From assembly GCF_947172395.1 (NCBI RefSeq), contig NC_069106.1, forward strand, positions 2,790,001 to 2,854,000: DNA of 64,000 bases, written 5' to 3'. Under the pieces are notes generated by a model, which had not been told where the DNA came from, ran no database searches, and worked only from the letters and a program-made list of their open reading frames with translations. This document shows positions 33,040 to 44,700 of the stretch, one piece after another (positions within the stretch are counted from its first letter, which is position 1; every line of letters begins with the position of its first letter). The DNA is from Bicyclus anynana. Taxonomy: Eukaryota; Arthropoda; Insecta; Lepidoptera; Nymphalidae. The position numbers and the translations under genes were made by a program.

Positions 33040-34195
33040 CTTCTCAAAAATAACAGTATCTTGCAACACGATAGCAAAACGGTGAAAGGTATTCGAGATC
33101 CAATAACTTAAACGAGTGTCTAGTATCAAATAGTAATGGCGTCCTGTCAAAAGTCCATTGACCCCATAAAGTTTCGTTTCCCCATTTTAATGTCCGTCCG
33201 TATTTTTCTTGACCGGGCATCACGCTGAAACTACTGAATGGATTCAAATTGAACTTGCCATGATTTGAGACTGTAATACGAAGGAGGTTAAAGAATACTT
33301 TTTGTCGCGAAAATTAAATCAAAAACGAGAAAGACACCGCTTCTCACATCTGGTCACATAGATTGTCTGCAATTTTGGGAGTGTAGAAACTACTTATTAA
33401 AACATAAACTTAGCTATTAATATTATAAACGTGAAAGTTTGTATGGATGTTTGTTACTCCCTAACGCCGCAACTACTTAACCAATTTGGCTGAAATTTAA
33501 AACGAAGATAGAGAATACCTTGGATGAATACATAGGCTTTACATCCCGGAATAAAATCATAGTTCCCGCGGGATTTGTGAAAAGTGAATTCGCTGCGCTG
33601 CGGCTACTGAAGCGATTTGGCTGAAATTTGGAATGAAAATAGATTTCACTCTGCTACTTTTCATCACGGAAAAATCCATGGTTCCCGCGCGATTTGTGAA
33701 AAACTGAATTCACTTTTCACAAATTTCACCCAACAAAATTCACAAACAGAATTTACTTTCGCTATATAAATAGTATAATGTTATAAAACCTTGACTGCGA
33801 ATCTCTTTGAAACTACCGAATGGATTAAAATGAAACGTGCCACGATTTGTGACCATAATACGAAGGACGTTAAAGAATGCTTTTTGTCTCGAAAAATCAA
33901 AAGCTAGAAGGACAGGTGCTTCTTACAACAGGTTACAAAGATCACAAAGAAAGGTCTGCAATTTCGGGAGTGTAGAAACTAATTACAATAAAAACATAAA
34001 CTTGTAAAACTTTGTGATAAGAAAACTCATTCCAATATATAACCGGTTTTCCAGTTCAACCCAAGGTAGTGAAAAGTTTAAAAAACGGTGAAAATATTCG
34101 ATCCAATAACCCAAACGAGTGTCTAGTATCAAATAATGGCGCCCTGTCAAAAGTCCATTGACCCCATAAAGTTTCGTTTCCCCATTTTAATGGGT
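33040..34195 (+). repeat. Duplicated block enclosing repeat copies
   Basis: A ~110-bp segment at 33,080-33,193 (AACGAGTGTCTAGTATCAAA to CGTTTCCCCATTTTAATG) recurs almost identically at 34,087-34,195. Between them lie one full copy (33,200-33,420) and one partial copy (33,780-33,985) of the 7,350 family and a 7,740-family copy (33,423-33,780). Confidence 0.7.
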
Positions 34196-34400
34196 TCATG
34201 GGCATTGTGCTCGGTGCAGGGTTACAGTAGGAAGTTGCGACGCACGGCTGTTATGCGTTACGCGCGATATACAATACAACCCGGCGTCGCCCGTAGCGAA
34301 TTGCGTCGCGCCAATCGGAGCGATATCGTAAACCTTACGGAAAATGAGGAAGTCATTTGATGGGAACTCAGACCAATTGTACGATAGACGTTACTTTTCT
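34196..34400. promoter_or_regulatory. GC-richer unique block
   Basis: From GCTCGGTGCAGGGTTACAGT through GCGTTACGCGCGATATAC and CGTCGCGCCAATCGGAGCG. A 74-codon frame crosses it but begins in the duplicated repeat and has no splice sites of note. Possibly regulatory. Confidence 0.2.
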
Positions 34401-34757
34401 GACGAAGTATATGATCATTGATCTAATGCGATTATAAAAACTGTCTCTATAGAATCGATGTTTCATTAATAGAAAAATCATATTATAGTGTCAATGATTA
34501 CGTAAATGACAAAATTGCTTGGAAATGAAATGTATTACATGACAGGCTACTTATATACCTATTGTTAAATGGTGATAAACTAAAAAAGGATAAACCTGGC
34601 TGAGTTTGTTGTGGGCTCTTCTCGGACCAAGGCACGTTTGGAACCCTCGTAACTTTAATTTTAAGTTTTCGAATAATTATTATCACCATTATCTTAAGTT
34701 TAATATTATTACCTGACGTTTCGAAAGAGTTTGTAAACTAAGCCTATTTGAAATAAA

Positions 34758-34803
34758 TGAATTTTGACTTTGACTTTGATTTTGACTTTGACTTTGACTT
34801 TGT
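34758..34803 (+). repeat. Microsatellite (TTTGAC)n
   Basis: Seven or eight hexamer units, one of them with a T for C change, ending at TTTGTAGG. Confidence 0.9.
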
Positions 34804-35074
34804 AGGTAATGTAAGGAAGCTTAAAATGTATGATGTTTCAAACGATAAAAGAATTTTAGTAGATTTTAAAATTTTATTATCTTATTAGTTTTGCTTCCTG
34901 TCAATCGTTATTTTTTACATATTAATTAGTTGACCTTATTTGCCCAAAAGTCTCATAAAATTGAACCGACTGCCTTGAATGTAATGAGCAGGGCCATTAC
35001 CCACTGCGCTAGTCAGTCGTTTGTATATTGTTTTTATAAAAGATAAAATGATATAAATTATATTTTTATTATTA

Positions 35075-35375
35075 TTGGAGAGCTGTGATAGCCCAGTGGA
35101 TATGACCTCTGCCTCCGATTCTGGAGGCTGTGGGTTCGGCTCCAACTTTTCAGTTGTGTGCATTTTAAGAAAATAAATATCACGTGTCTCAAACGGTGAG
35201 GGAAAACATCGTGAGGAAAACCTGCATACCAGAGAATTTTCCTAATTCTCTGCGTGTGTGAAGTCTGCCAATCCGCATTGGGCCAGCGTGGTGGATTGGT
35301 CTTATTGGGTCCCTTTAATTCTGAGAGAAGACTCGAGCTCAGCAGTGAGCTGAATATGGGTTGACAACGACGATA
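35075..35375 (+). mobile_element. SINE-2, full length (reference copy)
   Basis: tRNA-derived head: box A-like TAGCCCAGTGGATATGACC, then box B-like GGGTTCGGCTCC. The body reads TGTGCATTTTAAGAAAATAA, ATATCACGTGTCTCAAACGG, GAGAATTTTCCTAATTCTCT and CAATCCGCATTGGGCCAGCG, ending GAATATGGGTTGACAACG. It carries a CACGTG E-box in the body. No coding capacity; a polymerase III promoter is expected in the head. Confidence 0.9.
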
Positions 35376-35871
35376 TAAATTAAAACGCTTATTTATCTAG
35401 ATCTACTAATATTATACAAAGGTATTGTGAGTTTGTAGTGGATAATCTCTGGGTATACTGAGCCGATTTTGAAAATTCTTTTACCATTACAAAGCCACTT
35501 TATTTGTGAGTGTCATAGGCTATATTTCATCCCCGTATTCTCACGAGAACGTGAACCACGAGTGAAACCGCGGAACGTCCAGTTAATTACAAACCAAGCT
35601 ACCGCAGATCCAGTTTTCTTATCTCGCACATCGAAAATATGAAAGTGCAATGTGCAAATACGACTTGCATACAAACATACATACCTACTGTACGTATAGC
35701 GCACGATATGAATAAATATTGCATTTCGGTGTCAAAGAACCCGTATCGTAAGTCAACGCCATTTGCTAGATTACGAAACAGACCTACGGACAGACAAGAG
35801 TTTTATTATTTATGACGCATCGAATTGGTTATTTATGTACGTTAAACTGATATGTTGGCGACCCCTGGCTT

Positions 35872-36165
35872 AGCGAGCGATGTGCCCTTTAAAAGTCCCG
35901 CATTCGATTTCTGCTGATGTATTCTGGTCTGGGGCTTGCACCTCTAACTTTTCAGTTATGTGCATTTTAGGAAATTTAATATCACGTGTCTCAAACGGTG
36001 AAGGAAAACAGCGTAAAAACACCAGAGAATTTTCTTAATTCTCTCCGTGTGTGAAGTCTGTCAATTCGCATTGGGCCAGCGTGGTGGACTTTTGGCCTAA
36101 CCCTCTCATTCTGAGAGGAGACTCGGGCTCCGCAGTGAGCCGAATATGGGTTGATAATGAAATCT
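35872..36165 (+). mobile_element. SINE-2 variant with altered head
   Basis: Body and tail match SINE-2 (AAATTTAATATCACGTGTCT to CCGAATATGGGTTGATAATG), but the head reads GGCTTAGCGAGCGATGTGCC with a different box B region, so this may be a subfamily with another tRNA-like head. Confidence 0.75.
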
Positions 36166-37224
36166 CATCGCATTTACGTTCCAATGGGTCAAAAACCTTA
36201 ATGGTTTGATTCAATTAATTTAGTATTATGGTACGCTTGGGTATTCTTTATATTATAAATACCGCCATAACAAAAAAATATTGTATACCCCAAACCCACT
36301 TAATCAAAACAATGATCCATCAATAGCGTTATTATTAAAACAGGATTTGGAATTTACATATTTTTCAAAAAATAATTAATGAAGTAACGTCGACTGCATA
36401 ATTAATTAACGATTGCGAGCCCCACTTCACACTTGACCTATTTTTACGCGCACAATTTTAACAATGGCCGACTGTCCTTTACTTCAAACATAAAGGGACC
36501 TATTTTAGCTTTTTTTATATTGTGGTTCTTATTTTTAGCGATTAAAATACTTCTAGCACCTTTCGCTATTACCAAGTTTTTGCTTCAAAGTAGGTTGATT
36601 TTATTACTTAAGATGTTTAGCCATAGAATAATTATAAAGCTTATTATTTATTGAAATAGTTTATCAATAATTAAAAAATATTAAATTGAATTATCTATCA
36701 TGTAAGAGCACTAAATTAAACAAAAAAACAATTACAACAAAAATAATAGAAAACATAGTATACAAACATGTACGAAGGCAGTCTTATTGCTATTTAATAT
36801 TTTAAAAAAATAAATTAAAAAAAATTAAATGAAATGATAGTACATATACACTTTATTGTACATTTGTATACCATATTATGAAAAAATAATACAAAAATTA
36901 CAAATTAAAATGAAAATTACACATTACGCACAAAAGGCGACCTTATCTCTAAGAAGTCGGTTAAAACGCGATCTCTACATGGCACCATATTAGAGGACTA
37001 TCAGTTGGTAATCAAAGATAGAGAAAGGAAACTTAAAAGGAATGTAATATACACAAACAGTAGTCAAAACGAAAAAATGAATTTTCTAATGTGTTTAATT
37101 TTAAATCCGAAAATTATCTGGCCAACTTTTCACTTTTTTTCCACATTTTTTCACTGAACATATGTTACTCGTATAGAGCAACGCTTAAGCGAAATTCAAT
37201 TTTTTTTTAATTTTACTATTTAGA

Positions 37225-37612
37225 TTTTTTTATTCTTTACAAGTTATGTAACTGACTACAATCTCACCTGATGGTACTCGAAAGTGATGATGAAATCTAA
37301 GATGGAAGCGGGCTAACGTGTTAGGAGAATGAAAATCCACACCCCTTTCGGTTTGTACACAAAATCGTACCTGAACGCTAAATAGCTTGGCGGTACGTCT
37401 TTGTAGGGTGGTAACTAGCCACAGCTGAAGCCCCCTACCCAAGAGAATTAAGAAAATTCTCTGGTATGCACGATGTTTTCCTTCACCGTTTGAGACACGT
37501 GATATTTAATTTCTTAAAATGCACACAACTGACAAATTGGAGGTGCATGCCCCAGATTTGAACACACACCCTCCGGAATCGGCAGAGATATTCACTGGGC
37601 TATCACAGATAT
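37225..37612 (-). mobile_element. SINE-1 and SINE-2 fused, both reverse
   Basis: SINE-1 lacking its head (37,225-37,437) runs directly into SINE-2 lacking its tail (37,440-37,612, ending CACTGGGCTATCACAG). The join replaces the SINE-1 tRNA head, suggesting insertion or deletion at the junction. Confidence 0.8.
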
Positions 37613-37649
37613 CTAGTTACCTATAGGTAAATTGTTATTATCTGTAAAA

Positions 37650-38060
37650 GAAGTCTAGCCAACGAAATAAAGACACGCCCGAAGTGACACGACTGTACAA
37701 AGCATCCCAAAGGCTGTTCAAAAACAGCAATAAGTATCCCCCATTATGTTCCCAATGCATCACTGGCCGTAGAAACGGTTCGTTATACGAACTCGGCCGA
37801 GCTCAAAGCATCCGAGCGAGCCCGAGAGTCGATCTCGATTTCAGCACCGATATTATGCACAATATCCAATCGATAACAGAATAAATTCATTCGGGACCCC
37901 GATGTGGGTCGCACGACTCGCCAAAACAAATAAAAATGCATAGACGACGGTGCATCGACCTTGCATCCTCGCCGCGCCGTTAATCGAAACAACCCCCCAC
38001 CCACCACATAATAAGGTCCGATATCCCCTGTCAGCGATATCGAAAAATAAGAAAGTAAAA
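37650..38060. promoter_or_regulatory. Unique GC-richer block upstream of exon D
   Basis: About 400 bp free of recognisable repeats, with several GATCTCGATTT and TATCGATA/AATCGATAAC-type motifs, ACACGCCCGAAGTGACACG and CCTCGCCGCGCCG. Overlapping open frames occur on both strands, but none has a domain or splice signals. It lies 0.7-1.1 kb before exon D and is the best candidate for an intronic control element on that side. Confidence 0.3.
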
Positions 38061-38610
38061 CCCAAGATGAAACTAAAGACGACCCATTCGTACCATACCA
38101 AATTCAACCTTAAAATATTACATATAGAGTATATTTTTTAATGATAAACTGTAGGAAATAAAAGACGAAGGGAAAAAGATAAAGACGCATTCATAGTAGT
38201 CCGTTATCGGTGAGTCCAAGAGTAAATATTTCGCATTTCGCGTTATCTGAGTATTAATAAAACGGTCGGTTTTGAAATGTTGAATTTAGAGGAGCTTCGG
38301 CGGCCGATTGTGGGCTGTTGGCCGGTTGTTGACATGAGTTGACGTGTGGGCTAATGTGTTGACCCATATTGTCCAATGACTCAACTCGCACCGGATTATG
38401 TTGACTGTTTTAATGTGCAAAGAGTTTTCTTTGAATTATTTGTCTTTTACTTGTGTGATGTATGTTTTGATATTTAGGGTTTAACCCAATGTGTGGGTAC
38501 ATAGTATTGCCTGGAATAGGGTAGTTGACTCATATCAAATTCAATATAAACAATATTAATTTCATATAGTACATGGAATAAAGGTGCGAAATATATCACA
38601 AACAGTGGAC

Positions 38611-38676
38611 ATCCACATCATCATAATCACGAACAGTGGACGTCCATCCACTGTTCGTGAATATGATGATGTGGAT
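38611..38676. repeat. Near-perfect inverted repeat, 30-bp arms
   Basis: 38,611-38,640 and 38,647-38,676 are reverse complements with one mismatch and a 6-bp loop (CGTCCA). The sequence AACAGTGGACGTCCA and the ATGATGATG are those of the RTE-type LINE tail, so this looks like two facing LINE tails. It ends 105 bp before exon D. Confidence 0.9.
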
Positions 38677-38781
38677 TTGACATGAAGAACTGGATTTCTG
38701 AAAATCTTTAAACAAAGATACTTCTCGGCCGTACAAGATAAGTGATGATTTTAGTTAACATAACATTAATTGTTGTTGCAG

Positions 38782-40102
38782 ATTAAAGCGAGCAGTCCTC
38801 GAAGGTTCCAGCAACAGCGCAAGACGAGCTTACACCGAAGATGAGCTGCAGTCAGCGCTGCGGGAGATCCAGTCCGGACGCCTCGGCACGCGCCGTGCTG
38901 CGGTGCTGTACGGCATCCCTCGCTCCACCCTCCGCAACAAGGTCAACAAGTTCGGCCTCACCTCCGACACCGGCCAGGAGTCGGACCCCGACAGCGAGCC
39001 CGACAAACCGGAGTCGCCCCCCTCGGTCATCCTCAAGATACCGACCTTCCCGCCGCCGGACGACAAAAGCCCCTCCCCGGCGACCCCAGTCACGACTCCA
39101 GTCACGCCGATCACGCCGATTCTACCCCAGCCCCCTATGAACCCGACCTCCCAGTTCATGCCGCTCTCCGTCTTCGCGGACCCCCAGCCGCCCACCCAAC
39201 AAATCCTCACATCCTTAAGCGATGTGATAGCGAAAAGCATCAGCCAAAAATTCCAACAACCAATAGACAGACATTCCCAACCTGATCTGCCTTTCCTCCG
39301 CGCGCCCGACCGACACGTCTCCGTCATAAAGACTCCGCCGGACAACCAGAGGAACTACGCGATGCCGAGCAACTCCAAAATGAACTCCAACAACAACGGC
39401 CAGCCGGCGATCGGGGGCAAAGGCACGAGACCGAAGCGAGGGAAATACCGAAACTACGATAGAGACAGCCTCGTGGAAGCGGTGAAGGCAGTCCAACGCG
39501 GCGAGATGTCAGTACACCGCGCCGGTTCGTACTACGGTGTCCCGCACTCTACTCTCGAGTACAAGGTGAAAGAGAGACATTTAATGAGGCCGCGGAAGCG
39601 GGAGCCGAAGCCGCCTCAGGATATAAAACCTCAGCCGCCGAAACCTCCCCCGAAGCCGCCGACGAAACCGTTCACGAATGGTTTAAACGGTCCTGAAAGC
39701 GGTTACCCTCCAGGATATCCGTTCTGGCCTGGTGCGGGGTTCGCGCCGCCGCCCGCACCTGATCTTTATGCGTCGCACATGATGAGACGGTTGAGGGAGG
39801 AGGCGCCGCCGCCGGCGAACGGGTCGTTCCTCGAGGGTATAATCCGGTCGAGTCTGGAGCGGCCGGGGGCTGCGCTGCTGCAGCGGCTGAGCGCGCCGCC
39901 GGTGTCGCCGCCGGGCGCGCTCCGGAGACGCGCGTCGCCAGGGGAGGAGCCAGCGGCGCGCCGGCCCCGGCTGGACACGGACCACGCGCTGGCGGCGGAG
40001 ATGCGCGACGCGGTGCAGCGGCTGCGCGCCAAGGAGCTGCGACCACGCAACGGGACGCCGACGCCGCCGCCCGCGTCGCCGCCCGACGGCGAGCGCGCCT
40101 AG
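38782..40102 (+). CDS. E93: E93 last coding exon D, two pipsqueak HTH domains
   Basis: The exon follows TGTTGTTGCAG, takes one base to complete an Arg codon and runs 439 codons to TAG at 40,100-40,102. It supplies residues 134-573 of the visible protein. The first pipsqueak helix-turn-helix is at about residues 149-193 (RAYTEDELQSALREIQSG ... GIPRSTLRNKVNKFGL), the second at about 357-401 (RNYDRDSLVEAVKAVQRGEM ... GVPHSTLEYKVKERHL), followed by a basic RPRKREPK that may act as nuclear signal. Between them are Pro-rich stretches and a helix SLSDVIAKSISQKF (about 278-291) that I recall as conserved in E93 relatives. The tail is Pro/Arg/Ala-rich. GC content is very high; large antisense frames over it are shadows. 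The paired domains with CtBP and receptor motifs identify E93 rather than Pipsqueak itself, which has a BTB domain and four such repeats. Confidence 0.95.
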
Positions 40103-40565
40103 CCTCCGCCGCCTCACCCGCTAGTGCAATAGACCGCCCGTTTGTGCATTTACCTTCACATCCCTCAGCAGTAGTTCAGTTCGGCACGGATACGCAGATC
40201 CGGTTTCGCCCTATCAACCTCTTGGTGCGACGATCGCCAAACGACTAGTGCAACCTTATCATACAGTTGAGCTGTAAGAGCTACTACTTCAAACTGCTTG
40301 TTCACGAGGAATATTTCCTGGGTACAAAAATTATTGGAGAAGTCGTGACTTCTTTGGACTACTTGTTCAGCGATCATTGTATTTGTTGAACGCATATGGC
40401 AGAACCGAATCCGCGCATGTCAAGCCTCAATCAGTTCCGCAGTAGGTCCCGCTTCCCCCCGCCCCCCCACGGTTACACAACGTATCACCAAATAATCACA
40501 ATAGTTACCTAAAGTCACAACCGATTCGATATAACACAGCTTTACTAATGCAATAATCACAATTA

Positions 40566-40571
40566 AATAAA
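40566..40571 (+). promoter_or_regulatory. First poly(A) signal after the E93 stop
   Basis: AATAAA 464 bp after the stop codon; others follow at 40,902-40,907 and 40,975-40,980. These would give 3' UTRs of about 0.5-0.9 kb. Confidence 0.4.
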
Positions 40572-41433
40572 TAGTGTTAGACGCCCATGATTAGTGGACC
40601 GGTGGGATTTGTGCGATCCATGCGGGGACAGTGTTGCTTCGAACTCGTGAGTTCCATTTTCAAATTTCGGTATATTGAAATTTTAGTCGATAGCGCGGGT
40701 AGTTTGATTTAGTTTCATTTTGTGTCTACCCTCAGTTACGCCTTTCGCGTTCCGACGTCGAGATGACACTGGCTCCGCCCAACAATCAGGTTGTCATGAA
40801 TTTCTTTCCTATTTCCGGATGCCTCACTTTTGACCTTGTTTTAAGTAAAAGACAACCAAAAGTTAATGTTATGAAATCAACTATTTAAATATTTTTAAGT
40901 AAATAAAAAAAAAACAATGTAACAAATTAATTATAAAGCTAGCTATGAGTGTAAATGTTATCGATTTTTAAGTGAATAAACGCAGATTTTGTGCGGAGTT
41001 TTTATAATTAGATAGGTAATATATTGAATGAAATTAGCTATGGCGGGATCGGTCACACATCTCTGTGGCGCTGAGCCGGGGGTTCGACTCCGGGGGCTCC
41101 ACGCAGCCGATTGTGCAATTATTATTTTGTAAAAAAAAATAGTAATTTAAAAAGTGTGTGTGTGCTAACACGTGGATTTCCATATTACTAAATGTGATAT
41201 TTAGGTATTACGAAGAAAAGTGCGGTTTGGCGTCGGGCTACGGCCGGTATACTCCGGCGCACAAGTATTTGTATACGCTGTCTTCAATGGCCCATCTCTC
41301 TGCAATCCACCGGTTGCTTACTCAGAACAATTACCACAGGACCTGCCTCGCTAGACGTTACCTCTCTGTCAATAGTATATGATCACGATCTAACGTATCT
41401 GTACAAACCATGTCTTTAAAATCGATATCGATG

Positions 41434-41706
41434 GCCTCCGTGGCGCAGTGGTATGCGCGGTGGACTTACAAAACGGAGGTCCTAGGTTCGATCCCCGGCT
41501 GGGCCGATTGAGGTTTTTTTAATTGGCTAGTTACCACCCTACCGACAAAGACGTACAGCCAAGCGATTTAGCGTTCCGGTACGATGTCGTGTAGAAACCC
41601 AAAGGAGTGTGGATTTCGGCCTACGTCTAACAAGTTAGCCCGCTTCCATCTTAGATTGCATCATCACTTACCATCAGGTGAGATTGTAGTCAAGGGCTAA
41701 CTTACA
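41434..41706 (+). mobile_element. SINE-1, reference copy
   Basis: Head CTCCGTGGCGCAGTGGTATG (box A region) and GGTTCGATCCCCGGCTGGGC (box B region), then ATTGAGGTTTTTTTAATTGG, CCAAGCGATTTAGCGTTCCG, AACAAGTTAGCCCGCTTCC and the tail CATCATCACTTACCATCAGG ... AGGGCTAACTT. tRNA-derived, with no coding capacity. It is the only full SINE inside the presumed 3' UTR of E93. It lacks the ~35-bp GGTCCAGGTCTGGCTG part found in some other copies. Confidence 0.9.
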
Positions 41707-44700
41707 CATATTGTGTATTACGATTTAAATAGTTGTGTGTAGTGTAAGAATAGAAATATCTATTGGTGTCAAATATTTTCGATGTGTGAGTTTACCTCGT
41801 CCCCCTCAAAAACCGACGAGAATTTAAGTGCGATACAAGTTCAAAGGTAATTGGTCTGAGGTTCTTTTGCAACCGCTCTATGTAGCCATGGTCTTATTTG
41901 ACTAACACCATCGTGGTTACAGATAGATAGATTATTGAAAACGGCCGTAAATTTAGTACATCTACCCCCGTATTGCGTAAGTTTTCCTACAGCTGTCAAA
42001 TCAGAGCCGAAATTGACAACTGTCAAACGCGCTGTGGCCTGTCAGAAAAGTCACCCAATACGGCAGCTAGTGTAACTTATATATTTTATGTAATATTATT
42101 GTATCGTAAGAAAATATATTCTTATTTTTCATGGTCCAAGTTTTAAATGTTTTAACGACTATACAAAAATATTAATAATCATTATTATATATTCTTGTCG
42201 ACTTTAAAAATTATTAGCCCAAAAATCCTCAAAAAAAAAAATTGATATCTTCACATTTGTGACATTTTTTGGTGTTCAATCGAAAATATATTACGGAGGT
42301 ATAAGTACGAAAGGAAGAAAAACCATGTATACGCTCTCCCAAAAGTAAATTTAGGTAAAAATATTTGGATATAAAATTATCATACGATTATTTATAGTAA
42401 GTTACGTGTAAATGTCGCCTCATTGGAAAATAAGAAGTCTTTGTATTGTGTATGTAATTAAAATATACATATATTATATACAAGTTAAATAAAAAAAAAT
42501 ATTGTCGTACATTTTCTTCGGAGACCACGAGCGGTGAGGTAATAGGACGTGGAGAGTATGTTTGGCGTTCCGGTAGATTTAAATAAAGTTTATATTCAAA
42601 CACCGAAAAGAGTTACTAGAACTTGAAAAAAGAAAAATTATATAATCTGTAACAAAATCATAATACATATCCAAAAGCCGGGGCGTCGAACGCACGCTCT
42701 ATCGAAAAAAAAAAACAAAAATTTTTATATTCGAAATTTAAACTAGTCGATAGCATGTTTTCACGTTCATTTCTTTCCCTCCTGTGTATAATTTTTGATG
42801 TCTTTTTAGCGTTTAATCCTCAAAAAATCTATCTTAACTGTTATATTGTGCATTTATATTGATAAAAAAATCTCTTGTAGGGAATATTTTTAAATTTAAT
42901 AAAGACATTATAAGTTTGAGTTTCAGCGCGTTGGCTGAGCCCACCAGACCGCATTTCAAATTGATTCCAAATTTGAATATTTAAAAAAAATCGAACAACT
43001 TTTTTTTAATACGTACACAAATTTAATCTGTGTGTTATGCCTGAACATTTGTTGATAGCTTAAAAAAAGTTATTTTGTGTAAGTTTGTACAGAGATAATA
43101 GGATGGGACAATTTGCAAAGAGAATTTAGATGTTAAAGAACATTCCGTTTAGAATGTTATTAGATTTTTTTTAATTAATTAATTATTATTAATTAATAAA
43201 TATAAATATTTTTCACATCGGGAACAAATCATTATGTTGTTTAATCTTATTTTAATAACGTTAGTTAATTTTTAAGTGGCTTTATTTTTAAAATAACCCT
43301 ATATATGATTACAATATTATATTGAGATGTTATACATGTCATTGTTTTGTGCAAAGTGTTTGGGGTTCGATTCCCGGTTTTAAAGAGAGTTGCGACTGAT
43401 ATGTAGTAGAAAATGCCGAGCGTCACGCTCGGAGGGTCTGTACAAAGGGTTTACGCCGCCTTACACATGTTATTGACAGTGATCTCCGCAATTAGATCAG
43501 CTTTTCTACACTCAATCAGTTCCATAATAAGCTATTTAAAACAAAAAATATTTTTTTTATATACTTTTATATCAAAAAAGAAAAAAAATTAGGTTGAACA
43601 AATCACGACCTTTGCTTGGATATTTTTTTTGGTCTACTGGCAACTCTGTTCGTATTGTTTCGAGTTGATGAGCTGGACTCGTTTTGAACTTTTCGCTTTT
43701 TGAAGAGATCACTGGTTTATTAGTGAATCGTTTAATGTATATCGTTCAATCATTTTTCCACATAGTTTTAAGCATTTTAGTTGATAATGTAGTGTAATTT
43801 GAATTAATAGGTAGGCGGTAGTAATTCTTTATTATTTTTGTTATTTTTTTTCGTATTTGTAATAAATTTTTCTTAAGGGTTAGGTTATTCTTCATCTGTC
43901 CTCGACAAGGCAGACAGGAAATAAAAAGACAATGAAAGGAAGTTGCATTTTTTTACCTAAAAAACATTATGAAATAATCTTTAAGTGCAATCTAATCTTA
44001 ATTACCAATATTCTGTTGCCCCAAAAGGTTACAATCGTTAATTACTTTTGGGCGAAGAATATCACAGTAAACATATAAAATATGCTGTATGATCTACAAC
44101 CAGAGTCAACGAGACTAAAAAAGTTAACTTTTAATATTTATTAAAAATCTAATAAGCTGGACACCAATCTTCGACAAATTAAAAAAGTGAATCAATTATT
44201 TTGTTGAAATTGACTGTTAGGTTGAGTTTTAGTAAAAATAAATATTTATATTTTTTGTAAAGTTTGGAAAATTAACTAAATTGATGTACCTAGTTCCATT
44301 TTAGGCTAAGCCTACATCGACAATTTTATTCGCGCGGTTGCGAATTTGCGTCCCAAAAACATGTGGATGTAAATAATAAGACGTTATAATAATTTTGAAT
44401 TTAAAAATTGCTGTAAAATAAATTTAGCTTTTTTTTTTATTTTAGGCAAATTTTTCAACGTTGCTCTGAAAGATCGAACTGTTTATTTCATATGTGTGAC
44501 TTATAAATCTTAAAAGACATTGCCAGTAGCAGCTTAGCATGCGTCCACGACATATGCCGTGAAGAGAAAAATATATATTGTCGACCAATGACGGCGAAGT
44601 TGAAATATTGCTCTCCCTTTCGTCCCAATCAAAAGTGAGAGCGATATTTTGTGCAGGTTGTCATTTGTTTTTCTTCCGACTCGAGATGTGTCGTGGCGCG

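Larger units (their letters stand above)
31014..38781 (+). other. E93: E93 intron between exons C and D (7.8 kb)
   Basis: Phase-2 intron, GTAACA donor and TTGTTGCAG acceptor. Largely SINE, LINE and other repeat debris to about 37.6 kb, then about 1 kb of unique GC-richer DNA before exon D. Open frames in it (for example 32,398, 32,641 and 34,136) are repeat-derived or lack protein features. Confidence 0.8.

Noticed and set aside
38830..40117. Long open frames on the minus strand and in other plus frames (up to 171 codons) over exon D
   Set aside because: They are by-products of the GC-rich E93 exon, which has recognisable pipsqueak domains in the plus frame and phase-compatible splicing; the antisense proteins are Arg/Ala/Pro-rich without domains.
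41041..41105. tRNA-like sequence with box B GGTTCGACTCC
   Set aside because: No matching box A at proper distance and no cloverleaf could be drawn; probably a remnant of a tRNA-headed repeat. The same applies to GGTTCGATTCCCGG at about 43,363-43,380.
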